Shown piece by piece: positions 1 to 7,680 of a stretch of DNA of 64,000 nucleotides (its first letter is position 1; each line of letters begins with the position of its first letter). The notes under the pieces are model-generated. The model was not told where the DNA came from, ran no database searches, and worked only from the letters and a program-made list of their open reading frames with translations. The translations under genes and the position numbers were made by a program. The stretch is from Variovorax sp. J22P240 (GTDB lineage Bacteria; Pseudomonadota; Gammaproteobacteria; Burkholderiales; Burkholderiaceae_C). The stretch covers positions 146,107 through 210,106 of the forward strand of contig NZ_JASZYR010000010.1 of NCBI RefSeq assembly GCF_030316855.1. Reading direction: 5' to 3'.

Positions 1-595
1 GGCCGCAGCAGTAGTAGTGGCTGTCGGCGCCCTTGCCGGCCAGCAGCTCCGCGAGATTGGGCGGGCCGCCCTTCTCTTCGTCGAAGTGCCAGGTGAGTTG
101 CACCGACTTTTCCGCGGCCAGCGCGGTGATGGCTTCGACGAATGCGGCCTCCTTGCGGGCGCGTGCGCAGTAGAGCAGTTCCACTGGCTTGCCGAGCGAG
201 ATCAGGCGCTGCAGCATGCACCAGATGGGCGTCACGCCGATGCCGCCGGCCACGAGCACGGAGCGTTCCGCACCCTCCTCCAGCTTGAAGTTGTTGCGCG
301 GCACCGAAATCGGGAGCGTCATGCCCACGCGCAACTGCTGGTGCACATAACGCGATCCGCCGCGGCTCTTGCGGTCGTTCAGCACACCGACCACGTAGCG
401 CTGGCGATCGGTCGACGGGTTGCACAGGGAATAGCTGCGCACCAGTCCGTTGGGCAGGTGCAGGTCGATGTGGGAGCCGGCTTCGAAGGCGGGGAAATCC
501 ACTTCCGGCGTGGCCGGTCGGAACTCGACGCTGACGATGCCGTCGGCCTCGTAGCGCATCGTGTGCACCAGGGCGTTCAGCGTGGGGGATGACAT
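1..595 (-). CDS. PDR/VanB-type oxidoreductase (Rieske oxygenase reductase), 3' part missing
   Basis: Reading from the ATG at 595, the first 198 residues are visible and the rest lies beyond the left edge. The flavin-binding motif RSYS is at residues 53-56 and the nucleotide-binding motif GGIGVTP at 117-123, in the order of phthalate-dioxygenase-reductase and VanB proteins. Family members end in a plant-type 2Fe-2S ferredoxin domain, which would be off the window. The role would be to pass electrons from NAD(P)H through flavin and 2Fe-2S to the Rieske oxygenase at 775-1800, the gene just upstream. A GAGG precedes the ATG. The 179-bp gap to the oxygenase gene holds a REP-like repeat. Family assignment is firm; pairing with the oxygenase is inferred from adjacency. 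Confidence 0.9.
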   Translation of the reverse strand, partial: MSSPTLNALVHTMRYEADGIVSVEFRPATPEVDFPAFEAGSHIDLHLPNGLVRSYSLCNPSTDRQRYVVGVLNDRKSRGGSRYVHQQLRVGMTLPISVPRNNFKLEEGAERSVLVAGGIGVTPIWCMLQRLISLGKPVELLYCARARKEAAFVEAITALAAEKSVQLTWHFDEEKGGPPNLAELLAGKGADSHYYCCG

Positions 596-623
596 GGCAG
601 GAACCTCGAAGGATGTAATTGCT

Positions 624-710
624 CGCCCCCAGATCGGCTCACTGCGTGTAGCCTCCCACCCCCGACCGGGGGCGATACCAGCGGCCCGGCGAAGCCGGTT
701 CGGCGGTATC
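624..710 (-). repeat. REP-like two-hairpin dispersed repeat, copy 1
   Basis: Read on the minus strand, this segment matches the segment at 5278-5363 over nearly its whole length. The first part carries the small hairpin CCGGC-TTC-GCCGG. The second carries CCCCC-GGTC-GGGGG followed by GTGGG. The two copies keep the hairpin pairing while differing in the loop and nearby bases, which suggests selection on structure. It lies between the Rieske oxygenase and reductase genes and could act as an mRNA stability or attenuation element there. That role is inference. Confidence 0.75.
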
Positions 711-774
711 TCTGGAGGAGAGCGCTGCGCATTGGCGAGGGCTGGGTCGTTGCAAGGAAACGCAGTTCAGGGGA

Positions 775-1800
775 TCAGGAAACCGAACGGGTATCCAGTT
801 GCTGTTGCGCCAGGCCGCGAAGGTGGCGGCGCAGGCGCACGATGCCCAGGTCGTGCTGGTAGAGCTGCTCGTGCTGGTTGGCATCGGGCTCCATGTTCTC
901 GATCAGCACGCGGTCCTGTTCGAGCACATGCCAGTGGCGCGCCTCGAGACGATTCTTGTAGAGGAAGCGCCAGGTGTCACGCTCCCAGCCCACGGGCAGC
1001 CGGCGCACGCGCCAGTGGAAAGCGCACGAGAGCGTCGGCGAGATCGGCGTGTAGCTGCCGACGATGCCGAAGTTGCCGCCGGGGCCGCCGGTCTTCGGGT
1101 ACGGGATCTCCAGACGCATCCAGTGGATGCCGGTGTCGGCCCATTCCGTCCAGTCGAAGTTCACGTTGCGCTGGCCTTCCTTCTCGAACACGAAGCCGGT
1201 GTCCGTCGCGCGGATGCCGAACTTGGCCGTGGAGTCGCCCTCGGCCATCGAGTGCGACTGCTTGTGCAGGAAAGTGCCGTGCATGGGGTCCATCACGTTG
1301 TCCAGCACGTAGCGGTAGTCGCCCTTCCATTCCGCATAGCAGAGGAAGCTGGAGTACTGCGCGTCGTCGGTCAGTTGCTCGGGGAGCACCAGCGGCGGCG
1401 GCGTCTCGACCGACTCCTTGGAGTTGTAGAGCCACACGGCGCCGGCGCGTTCTTCCACGTGATAGAAGCGCGTGGCCTGCGAGCCTTCGAGCTTGCAGCC
1501 GGGGCTGCCGGGCACGCGGGTGACGACGCCGTCGCAGCGCACTTCGACGCCGTGGTACGGGCAGGACAGGCGGTCGCCGAGGATCACGCCCTGCGACAGC
1601 GGCGCGCCGCGGTGTGGGCAGCGGTCTTCGAGCGCATGCAGCTTGCCGGCATGGTCGCGCCAGAAGGCGAACTTGCGGCCGAGGCGGCGCAGGGAGACGG
1701 GCGATTCCTTGATGAAGCTCGTCGGGCAGATCGGATACCAGAGATCCTTCAGGCCGATTTCGAGCAGTTGATCGACCGGGTCATCGTGAGTGGTGGTCAT
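775..1800 (-). CDS. Rieske [2Fe-2S] aromatic oxygenase, alpha (catalytic) subunit
   Basis: This 341-aa protein starts at the ATG at 1800, which has a GAGGA upstream. The Rieske cluster ligands are clear: C61-x-H63 (CPHRG) and C80-x2-H83 (CPYHG). The mononuclear iron site follows in the form N168, D171, H174 and H179 (DNVMDPMHGTFLH). Length and architecture fit the single-alpha-subunit oxygenases of the phthalate 4,5-dioxygenase/VanA type, which use a separate PDR-type reductase. That reductase is encoded just downstream. The reaction would be mono- or dihydroxylation, or O-/N-demethylation, of an aromatic acid. The substrate cannot be told from sequence. It is the penultimate gene of the long catabolic string. 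Confidence 0.93.
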   Translation of the reverse strand: MTTTHDDPVDQLLEIGLKDLWYPICPTSFIKESPVSLRRLGRKFAFWRDHAGKLHALEDRCPHRGAPLSQGVILGDRLSCPYHGVEVRCDGVVTRVPGSPGCKLEGSQATRFYHVEERAGAVWLYNSKESVETPPPLVLPEQLTDDAQYSSFLCYAEWKGDYRYVLDNVMDPMHGTFLHKQSHSMAEGDSTAKFGIRATDTGFVFEKEGQRNVNFDWTEWADTGIHWMRLEIPYPKTGGPGGNFGIVGSYTPISPTLSCAFHWRVRRLPVGWERDTWRFLYKNRLEARHWHVLEQDRVLIENMEPDANQHEQLYQHDLGIVRLRRHLRGLAQQQLDTRSVS

Positions 1801-1841
1801 GGCGGTTCCTCTTGAATGGGAGAAATGGGGCGATCGAAGAC

Positions 1842-2060
1842 TCAGGCGCCGAGGGCGGCCATTTCTTCGCGATAGATGGCCTCGGTCCAGCTCTTGCCGC
1901 TGGGGCTGGCGAGGCCGCTCTGGTTGAGTTGCTCGACCAGGCCGGGCAGATCGTGGATGCCGGCCGCGAAGGCGCGCTCGATGGCATCGCCGAGCAGGTC
2001 TTCGTAGGTGGTGGGGGTGCGCTGGCGCGCCTGGTGGGGATCGAGATAACGGTCGGTCAT
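1842..2060 (-). CDS. Small recombinase-like helix-turn-helix protein
   Basis: This is a 72-residue protein. Residues about 18-60 resemble the short Recombinase domain of serine recombinases, with the typical spacing of LNQSGLASPSGKSWTEA (the family pattern is LN-x-x-G-x-x-T/S-P-x-G-x-x-W-T). There is no catalytic serine domain and no room for one, so it is not a recombinase. It sits in the operon between the flavin monooxygenase and the Rieske oxygenase with gaps of about 40-50 bp. It may be a small DNA-binding or protein-binding accessory factor. I recall similar short proteins next to aromatic hydroxylase genes, but no function is known to me. Confidence 0.7.
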   Translation of the reverse strand: MTDRYLDPHQARQRTPTTYEDLLGDAIERAFAAGIHDLPGLVEQLNQSGLASPSGKSWTEAIYREEMAALGA

Positions 2061-2107
2061 GGTTCGCTCCATCGAGAAGAAGTGGGTTGTGCGGAATTGC
2101 TGTTGGT

Positions 2108-3256
2108 TCAGGCGGCTTGGGCAGCGACGGGAACGGCCCAGGCGTCGTAGCCATAGACCCAGTCGGCATTGCCGCCTTCGCGCAGCCAGTTGTTGCCGCG
2201 GGAACCCAGTTGAACCTGGCTCGCGCGTTCGATGCGGGCCTTCTCGTAGCGCTGCAGCCCCCTGGCGGCATCGCTCATCGAGACACCTTCGAGGTGACGG
2301 GCCAACACGACGGCGTCTTCGATCGCCATGCCGGCGCCCTGTGCCATGAAGGGCAGCATCGGGTGCGCCGCGTCGCCCAGCAGCGCCATGCGGCCTTCGG
2401 CCCATGCCGGCATCGGATCGCGCTCGTACAGCGCGGTCTTGAGCACGGTGTCGCAAGCGTCGAGCAAGGCGCGCGCCTCGGGGTGGTAGTCGACGTACTG
2501 CTCGCGCAGCTCGTCGACGCTGCCGGGCGCGGTCCACGATTCGAGATGCCAGGTGTCCTGCGGCGTGGTGGCGAAGATGAAGATGTCCTTGCCGCGGTTG
2601 AGCGGGAAAGTCACGATCTGGCTTTGCGGGTTGGGGCCCCACCACTTGGTGAAGGCACCGAGGTTGGGCACGCTGGCGACACGTTCCGCCGGCACCACGG
2701 CGCGATACGCGACGATGCCGGTGAAGCGCGGGCTCTCGGCGCCGAACATCGCGGTGCGCACCGCCGAGTGGATGCCGTCCGCGCCGATCAACACGCCGAC
2801 GCGCGCGCTGGTGCCGTCCTCGAAGTCCAGGCTCACGCCATCCTTGTCCGCGGCGATGGTCTTGGCGCGCTTGCCCAGCGCGACGCGCTCGGCCGGGAAC
2901 ATGTCCGCGAGAGCCGCCAGCAGGTCGGCGCGGTGGATGGTCAGCTGAGGCGCGCCGTAGCGCTCTTCGGCCGAGTCGGCCATTTCGAGGCGCGAGGTTT
3001 CCTCGCCGGTGTCGTAAGTGCGGCTGATGCGGTGCGTGGGGCGTGCGGCTGTCACGCGGGCCGCTTCGCCAACGCCGAGGCCGTCGAGTGCGCGCACCGC
3101 ATTGGGCGTCAGGTTGATGTCGGCACCAACTCTTGCGAACTGCTTCGCCTGTTCGAACACGACCACGTCGTGCCCTGCGCGCTGGAGTGCGATGCCGGCG
3201 ACCAGCCCGCCGATGCCGGCGCCGACGATGCCGATGGTGGATTCATTTGTCTTCAT
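2108..3256 (-). CDS. FAD-dependent aromatic monooxygenase (NicC/salicylate-hydroxylase-like)
   Basis: This 382-aa protein has the class A flavoprotein hydroxylase motifs in order. GAGIGG at 12-17 binds the FAD ADP moiety, the DG motif GADGIHS is near residue 160, and GDAAHP is near residue 290. Its length and several stretches, including RASQVQ and the C-terminal WVYGYD, recall 6-hydroxynicotinate 3-monooxygenase (NicC) as I remember it. NicC decarboxylates while hydroxylating, as salicylate 1-hydroxylase does. The likely reaction is NAD(P)H-dependent ortho- or ipso-hydroxylation of an aromatic or pyridine carboxylate, giving a diol for the extradiol enzyme at 4287-5258. The flavoprotein class is certain; the NicC-like substrate is a guess from memory. 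Confidence 0.85.
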   Translation of the reverse strand: MKTNESTIGIVGAGIGGLVAGIALQRAGHDVVVFEQAKQFARVGADINLTPNAVRALDGLGVGEAARVTAARPTHRISRTYDTGEETSRLEMADSAEERYGAPQLTIHRADLLAALADMFPAERVALGKRAKTIAADKDGVSLDFEDGTSARVGVLIGADGIHSAVRTAMFGAESPRFTGIVAYRAVVPAERVASVPNLGAFTKWWGPNPQSQIVTFPLNRGKDIFIFATTPQDTWHLESWTAPGSVDELREQYVDYHPEARALLDACDTVLKTALYERDPMPAWAEGRMALLGDAAHPMLPFMAQGAGMAIEDAVVLARHLEGVSMSDAARGLQRYEKARIERASQVQLGSRGNNWLREGGNADWVYGYDAWAVPVAAQAA

Positions 3257-3280
3257 GAAGTGTCTCCTTGGGTCTTCGAG

Positions 3281-4276
3281 TTATTCGGCAACGATGTTCC
3301 GGGCCTTGATGATCTTGGCCCAAACCGCCGTTTCGTCACGCATCGCGGTGGCGAACTCGGCCGGCTTCATCGTGGCGGCCGTCATGCCCTGCGCCTGCAG
3401 GCGTTCACGCACGTCGGGCTGGTCCAGAATCTCCGCGGCGTCCTTGGCCAACTGCTCGGCGACGGCCGGCGGCGTGCCGGCGGGTGCGAGCAATCCATAC
3501 CACGAGGTCACGTTCACGCCCTGGATGCCCTGCTCCGCCAGCGTCGGGATCTCGGGTGCGACCGGGCTGCGCTTGGCTTCGGTCACGCCGAGCGCGACCA
3601 GCTTGCCGCTCTTGATGAAGGGCAGCGTCGCAGGCAGGTTGCTGAACATCAGCGGCACCACGCCGCCGAGGACGTCGTTGAGCGCGGGGCCCGTGCCCTT
3701 GTACGGAACATGCAGCAGATCGACACCGGCCTGTTGCTTGAATAACTCGCCGGCGAGGTGCAGGCCGCTGCCGACGCCAGGCGATGCGTACGACAAGGTG
3801 TTCGGCTTGGCCTTGGCCTGTGCGACCAGATCCTTCGCGGTCTTGATGCCGGAGCCGGGCGAAGCGACCAGCACGTTGGGCGCCTTCGCGAGCATCGTGA
3901 CCGGCACGAAGTCCTTCTCGATGTTGAACGGGAAGTTCGGCATCAGGGTCGGGTTGATCGTGAGGTTGCCGGCAGGCACCACCAGCAATGTGTGGCCGTC
4001 GCCCTTGGCGCGCTTGACCTTGTCGATGCCGATGTTGCCGGCGGCACCCGCCATGTTCTCCACCACGGCCGCTTGGCTGTAGCGCTTGGCGAGGCCGTCC
4101 GACAGAATGCGTGCCAGCGTGTCGACCGGACCGCCCGGCGGGAACGGCGAAATGATGGTGAAGCGCTCGCTCGACAGCTGCTTGTGCACGTCGGTCTGTG
4201 CGTGAGCTGCTGTGACGGCCGCGAAGGCAACCAGCGCCGTGCCGAGGATGCGGAACATGGAGGTGTGTCGTTGCAT
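3281..4276 (-). CDS. Bug/TctC-family periplasmic substrate receptor
   Basis: This 331-aa protein has an N-terminal signal peptide of about 26 residues ending in AHAQ. It then shows the Bug family pattern: a start strand with ISPFPPGGPVDTLAR, the VENMAGAAGNIG stretch, a central ASPGVGSG loop and HVPYKGTGPALNDVLGG. Bug proteins bind carboxylated or amidated small molecules in the periplasm for tripartite tricarboxylate transporters, or act as orphan sensors. No TctA/TctB membrane genes are in the window, so its partner is elsewhere or absent. A second in-frame ATG at codon 7 is possible, and neither start has a good ribosome site. The gene lies 10 bp after the VOC dioxygenase gene. Confidence 0.92.
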   Translation of the reverse strand: MQRHTSMFRILGTALVAFAAVTAAHAQTDVHKQLSSERFTIISPFPPGGPVDTLARILSDGLAKRYSQAAVVENMAGAAGNIGIDKVKRAKGDGHTLLVVPAGNLTINPTLMPNFPFNIEKDFVPVTMLAKAPNVLVASPGSGIKTAKDLVAQAKAKPNTLSYASPGVGSGLHLAGELFKQQAGVDLLHVPYKGTGPALNDVLGGVVPLMFSNLPATLPFIKSGKLVALGVTEAKRSPVAPEIPTLAEQGIQGVNVTSWYGLLAPAGTPPAVAEQLAKDAAEILDQPDVRERLQAQGMTAATMKPAEFATAMRDETAVWAKIIKARNIVAE

Positions 4277-4286
4277 GGTGATGTGC

Positions 4287-5258
4287 TTACTTTTTCTCTG
4301 TCAGGAACTTGCCCTGCGGGCCTTCGACATTTTTCTGGCGACGCGTGTTGCCGTCGAGCCCGCCGTCGACCGCCCATTCCGCAAACACCGTCGGGCCGGG
4401 TTCGAACTCGCGCGGCTGCCAGTCGGCCGTGAGCTGGTCTTCGTCGGCGTAGTACTCGATCAGACCGCCGGCCGGGTTCTTGAAGTACCAGAAGTACGCC
4501 GACGACACCGGATGCCGGCCCGGGCCGAGCTGCGTTTCCCAGCCCTTGCGCGAGAAGTGCAGACCACCCCCGAACACTTCGTGGATGTCGCGCACCGTGA
4601 AAGCCACATGGTTGAGCCCGCGCTTGCCCGAAGGGATCTGCAGCAGGAACAGGTCGTGGTGGCCTCCGCTCGGAGCGCAGCGCATGAAGGCGCCGCGATT
4701 GGGGTAGCTGTCCGACGACACGAAGCCGAAGCGATCGCTGTAGAACGCGCTGGTCGCCTGCACGTCGCTCACGAAAAAGACCACGTGGCCCACCTCGATG
4801 GGCGTCGCGCGCTCGTAGATCGGCGCGGGCTGGTTGACGCGGGGCTTGGCGTTCCACGTATTCATCGCGCCGCAGTCGATCTCGACTGCGTGCTTGCGGC
4901 TGACCTGAAGGCGCACCGCCAGGCCGTTCGGGTCGATACAGCCGATGCGGCGCGCGCCGTCGACGATGCCGTCGACGAAGCTTGGATCCTTCGCAATGGC
5001 AGCGGCATAGCGGTCGAGGTCCGCGTCGCTCTCGACGCCCCACACCACTTCGCGCAGCGTGGGCCCCTCTTCCATCGCTGGCGGCAGGCCGGGCTTCTCC
5101 AACGCCGCGACGACGACCCTGCAGCCATTGAGGCACTCGAAGACGAGTTCGTCAGCCGCCTCGGACTTCAGGGTGAGGCCCCAGTCCTGGAAGAATCCAC
5201 GGCAGGCGGGGAGGTCATCCGCCCCGTAGGTGATCTGGTCGATTCCCAAAACGCTCAT
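4287..5258 (-). CDS. VOC-superfamily extradiol-type ring-cleavage dioxygenase
   Basis: This 323-aa protein has two tandem vicinal-oxygen-chelate halves. The C-terminal half carries the type I extradiol metal triad: the His in VGHVVFF, the His in LNHVAFT and the Glu in GLIEYYAD. The likely role is meta-cleavage of a catechol-like diol by Fe(II) and O2, fitting the two hydroxylases in the same operon. The start was set at 5258 because GGAG at 5265-5268 lies 6 bases upstream. The longer ATG at 5270 would place the start inside that site. A REP-like repeat lies immediately upstream, separating it from the aldehyde dehydrogenase gene. The substrate is unknown. Confidence 0.85.
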   Translation of the reverse strand: MSVLGIDQITYGADDLPACRGFFQDWGLTLKSEAADELVFECLNGCRVVVAALEKPGLPPAMEEGPTLREVVWGVESDADLDRYAAAIAKDPSFVDGIVDGARRIGCIDPNGLAVRLQVSRKHAVEIDCGAMNTWNAKPRVNQPAPIYERATPIEVGHVVFFVSDVQATSAFYSDRFGFVSSDSYPNRGAFMRCAPSGGHHDLFLLQIPSGKRGLNHVAFTVRDIHEVFGGGLHFSRKGWETQLGPGRHPVSSAYFWYFKNPAGGLIEYYADEDQLTADWQPREFEPGPTVFAEWAVDGGLDGNTRRQKNVEGPQGKFLTEKK

Positions 5259-5264
5259 ATCGAT

Positions 5265-5268
5265 CTCC
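5265..5268 (-). promoter_or_regulatory. Ribosome binding site fixing the VOC dioxygenase start
   Basis: The minus-strand GGAG here lies 6 bases before the ATG at 5258, so the shorter of two in-frame starts is the better choice. Confidence 0.6.
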
Positions 5269-5277
5269 ATTCAAGAA

Positions 5278-5363
5278 ATACCGCGGAACCGGCTTCGCCG
5301 GGCCGCTGGTATTGCCCCCTGCAGGGGGTGGGCGGCCACACGAAGTGGGCAAGCCTGGGGGTG
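5278..5363 (+). repeat. REP-like two-hairpin dispersed repeat, copy 2
   Basis: This copy is in the opposite orientation to the one at 624-710. It has the hairpin CCGGC-TTC-GCCGG and then the perfect palindrome CCCCCTGCAGGGGG followed by GTGGG, ending near GCCTGGGGG. It fills the gap between the aldehyde dehydrogenase stop codon at 5365 and the dioxygenase start at 5258. The two copies bracket the dioxygenase-to-oxygenase block of genes. From memory, such elements are widespread in Comamonadaceae chromosomes. Confidence 0.75.
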
Positions 5364-5364
5364 T

Positions 5365-6843
5365 TCATGCATTTGCCCAGGGCAAGGGTTGTTCATTTGT
5401 GCCCCAGTACATGCTCTTCTGCTCCATGTACTGGAAGATGCCTTCGCGGCCCTTTTCGCGGCCCAGGCCGCTGTCGCGCCATCCGCCGAACGGGGTCGAG
5501 ACCGAGAACTGCTTGTAGGTGTTGACCCAGACCGTGCCGGCTTGCACCGCGCGGCCCAGGCGCCAGGCGCGCTTGAAGTCGCGGCTCCACACGCCGGCGG
5601 CAAGTGCGTAGATGCTGTCGTTGGCTTGCGCGATCAGCTCTTCCTCGTTGTCGAAAGGCATCGCGACCAGCACCGGCCCGAAGATTTCTTCCTGGCTGAT
5701 GCGTGCGCTGTTGGTGAGGCCTTCGAGGATGGTCGGCGTGTAGAAGTAGCCCTTGTCCATGCCATTGCCGTGCGGACGCACGCCGCCCGTGCGGATGCGG
5801 CCGCCTTCGTGCACGCCGAGCTCCACATAGCGCTCGATGCCCTCGCGGTGGCGCGCCGTGATCAGCGGCCCCATCTGCGTGCTTTCGGAAGCCGGGTCGC
5901 CCACGCGCAGGGCGTTGGCGCCTTCGGCGAGTCGCGTCAGGAACTCGTCGTAGATCGAACGCGCGACGAACAGTCGCGAACCCGCAATGCACGATTCGCC
6001 CGACGAGCTGAAGATGCCGTAGAGCACGCCATTGATGGCATGGTCGAGGTCCGCGTCTTCGAGCACCATCGTTGGCGACTTACCGCCGAGTTCCAACGAC
6101 ACCGGCATCATCTTGTCGGCCGCGATGTGGGCGATGTGCTTGCCGGTGGTCGTGCCGCCGGTGAAGGACACGCGCTTGACCAGCGGATGCTTGGTGATCG
6201 CATCGCCGATGACCGAGCCCTTGCCCGGCAGCACGCTGACGATGCCCTTCGGCACGCCGGCTTCTTCGCAGATGCGCGCGAGTTCGAGCGCCATCAGCGG
6301 CGTGACTTCGGCGGGCTTGACGACCACCGCGTTGCCGGCCGCGAGCGCGGGTGCCAGTTTCTGCGCTTCGCTCGCGATCGGCGAGTTCCACGGCGTGATG
6401 GCGGCGACGACGCCCATGGGCTCGTGCACGCTCATCGTGACGAAGGGGCCGCGCGACGGCGTGATGGTCTCTTCCAGCGTCTCCAGCGCGGCGGCGAAGA
6501 ACTGGAAAGTGCCGGCGGCGCTCGCCACCAGGCTTCGCGTCTCGTTGATCGGCTTGCCGTTGTCCAGGCGCTGCTTCTGGGCCAGCGCTTCGCTCTGTTC
6601 GCGAATCAGGTGCGCCACGCGATGCAGGACTGCCGCGCGCTCGTGCGGGAGCTTCTGCGCCCAGCCGCTGGTCAGGAAGGCGTGGTGCGCGCGCGTGATG
6701 GCCTCGTCCACATCGGCCAGGGTCGCGGCCCGCAGGCGTGCGATCGGCTCGCCGGTGGCCGGATAGAGGCTTTCGTAGACGTCGCCGCCGCCCAGGCGCC
6801 ATTCGCCGGCGATGTTGAGGGGGAGCAGTTCAGAGGAAATCAT
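5365..6843 (-). CDS. NAD(P)-dependent aldehyde dehydrogenase
   Basis: This is a 492-aa classic ALDH. The general-base Glu is in LELGGKSP near residue 255 and the catalytic Cys in SSGESCIAG near residue 288. The NAD-binding SFTGGTTTGK stretch precedes them. The start at 6843 removes 17 upstream codons that lack domain similarity. Such enzymes oxidise semialdehydes to acids, for example hydroxymuconate semialdehydes after meta-cleavage, or aldehydes made by ThDP decarboxylases. Both kinds of partner are encoded next to it: the dioxygenase downstream and the ThDP enzyme upstream. It lies 13 bp after the aspartate-dehydrogenase-like gene. The exact substrate is not determinable. Confidence 0.92.
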   Translation of the reverse strand: MISSELLPLNIAGEWRLGGGDVYESLYPATGEPIARLRAATLADVDEAITRAHHAFLTSGWAQKLPHERAAVLHRVAHLIREQSEALAQKQRLDNGKPINETRSLVASAAGTFQFFAAALETLEETITPSRGPFVTMSVHEPMGVVAAITPWNSPIASEAQKLAPALAAGNAVVVKPAEVTPLMALELARICEEAGVPKGIVSVLPGKGSVIGDAITKHPLVKRVSFTGGTTTGKHIAHIAADKMMPVSLELGGKSPTMVLEDADLDHAINGVLYGIFSSSGESCIAGSRLFVARSIYDEFLTRLAEGANALRVGDPASESTQMGPLITARHREGIERYVELGVHEGGRIRTGGVRPHGNGMDKGYFYTPTILEGLTNSARISQEEIFGPVLVAMPFDNEEELIAQANDSIYALAAGVWSRDFKRAWRLGRAVQAGTVWVNTYKQFSVSTPFGGWRDSGLGREKGREGIFQYMEQKSMYWGTNEQPLPWANA

Positions 6844-6856
6844 GGAGTGTCTCGTT

Positions 6857-7666
6857 TCAGATCGCGAGGGCTGCCACGCGGTTGCGCAGCGCACGCACGG
6901 CGCTATAGACCGTGAGCGCGGACGTCTTGGGATTGGCCGCCAGCGGCTTGTTGCGCATGGTCAGTTCGAAGTCGCCAAAGGCACCTTCGGCCTCGACCGT
7001 ATGGATGTTCTCGGTGACGGCCGGATCGGCGATCAGGCGCACGAAAGTGCGGTCCAGACCCAGCCCGGCCAGCGACACGGTGGCCGCCACGTTGGCGTTC
7101 TTCGGATAAAGCATGGCGGCCTCGCGGGCGCTGCCTTCGAAAATCACGGTCTCGACCGTCAGCGCGCCCAGGTCGCGGCCCTCTTCCGCCGGCGTTCCCT
7201 TCCACGCGTGCGGCGGCTTGCGACCGGTGTAGCGCACAGTGTCGAGCCCGCCGACGCGGGCGGCCGCCAGCGCGTCGATGGCGCCGATGGCGCCGGCGAT
7301 CAGTTGCACCTGCGTGCCGCCTGTGACGGCGGCCGCTTCGAGCCTTTCAGCGAAGCCCTCGGCCGAGAGCGCGCCCACGGAGGCCACGATGCAGGGCGTA
7401 CCGCGTTCCAGCGCCGGGAGCACGTGCGCCTCGATGGCCGCATGGCCTGCGGCTTCGACGACGAGGTCGATGCCATCGGCCGGAACGGAGGACACGACCT
7501 GCGCGCGCGGTGCGAGCCGCTTCGCCGTGGCCTGTGCCGAAGCCAGCGCATCGGCCGGCACGACGATGGCCTTGATCTCCAGGGCGGCGTCGCCCTGCAG
7601 CAGTTCCAGCACCGAGGTGCCGATGGCACCGCAGCCGATGAGCGCAATGCGCGTGGTGGAGGACAT
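6857..7666 (-). CDS. Aspartate-dehydrogenase-like (NadX-type) amino acid dehydrogenase
   Basis: This 269-aa protein has the usual length for the NadX/AspDH family. An N-terminal Rossmann motif GCGAIG lies at about 12-17. The family landmarks TGRKPPHAW, YPKNANVAAT and the catalytic-region His in ENIHTVEAEG are present. Known members deaminate L-aspartate to iminoaspartate with NAD(P)+. Its place between a ThDP decarboxylase-like gene and an aldehyde dehydrogenase gene suggests it handles an amino or imino acid of this pathway instead. NAD biosynthesis (nadA, nadC at 39-41 kb) remains another possible role. Family is secure; substrate is open. Confidence 0.85.
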   Translation of the reverse strand: MSSTTRIALIGCGAIGTSVLELLQGDAALEIKAIVVPADALASAQATAKRLAPRAQVVSSVPADGIDLVVEAAGHAAIEAHVLPALERGTPCIVASVGALSAEGFAERLEAAAVTGGTQVQLIAGAIGAIDALAAARVGGLDTVRYTGRKPPHAWKGTPAEEGRDLGALTVETVIFEGSAREAAMLYPKNANVAATVSLAGLGLDRTFVRLIADPAVTENIHTVEAEGAFGDFELTMRNKPLAANPKTSALTVYSAVRALRNRVAALAI

Positions 7667-7680
7667 GCGAGGCGCTCCGC

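Noticed and set aside
561..1815. Long plus-strand ORFs over the Rieske and reductase genes.
   Set aside because: Arg/Ala/Gly-rich translations with no domain. They are antisense shadows of high-GC genes.
5257..5270. Start of the VOC dioxygenase at the ATG at 5270.
   Set aside because: It would place the only ribosome-like GGAG inside the coding region. The ATG at 5258 is better spaced.
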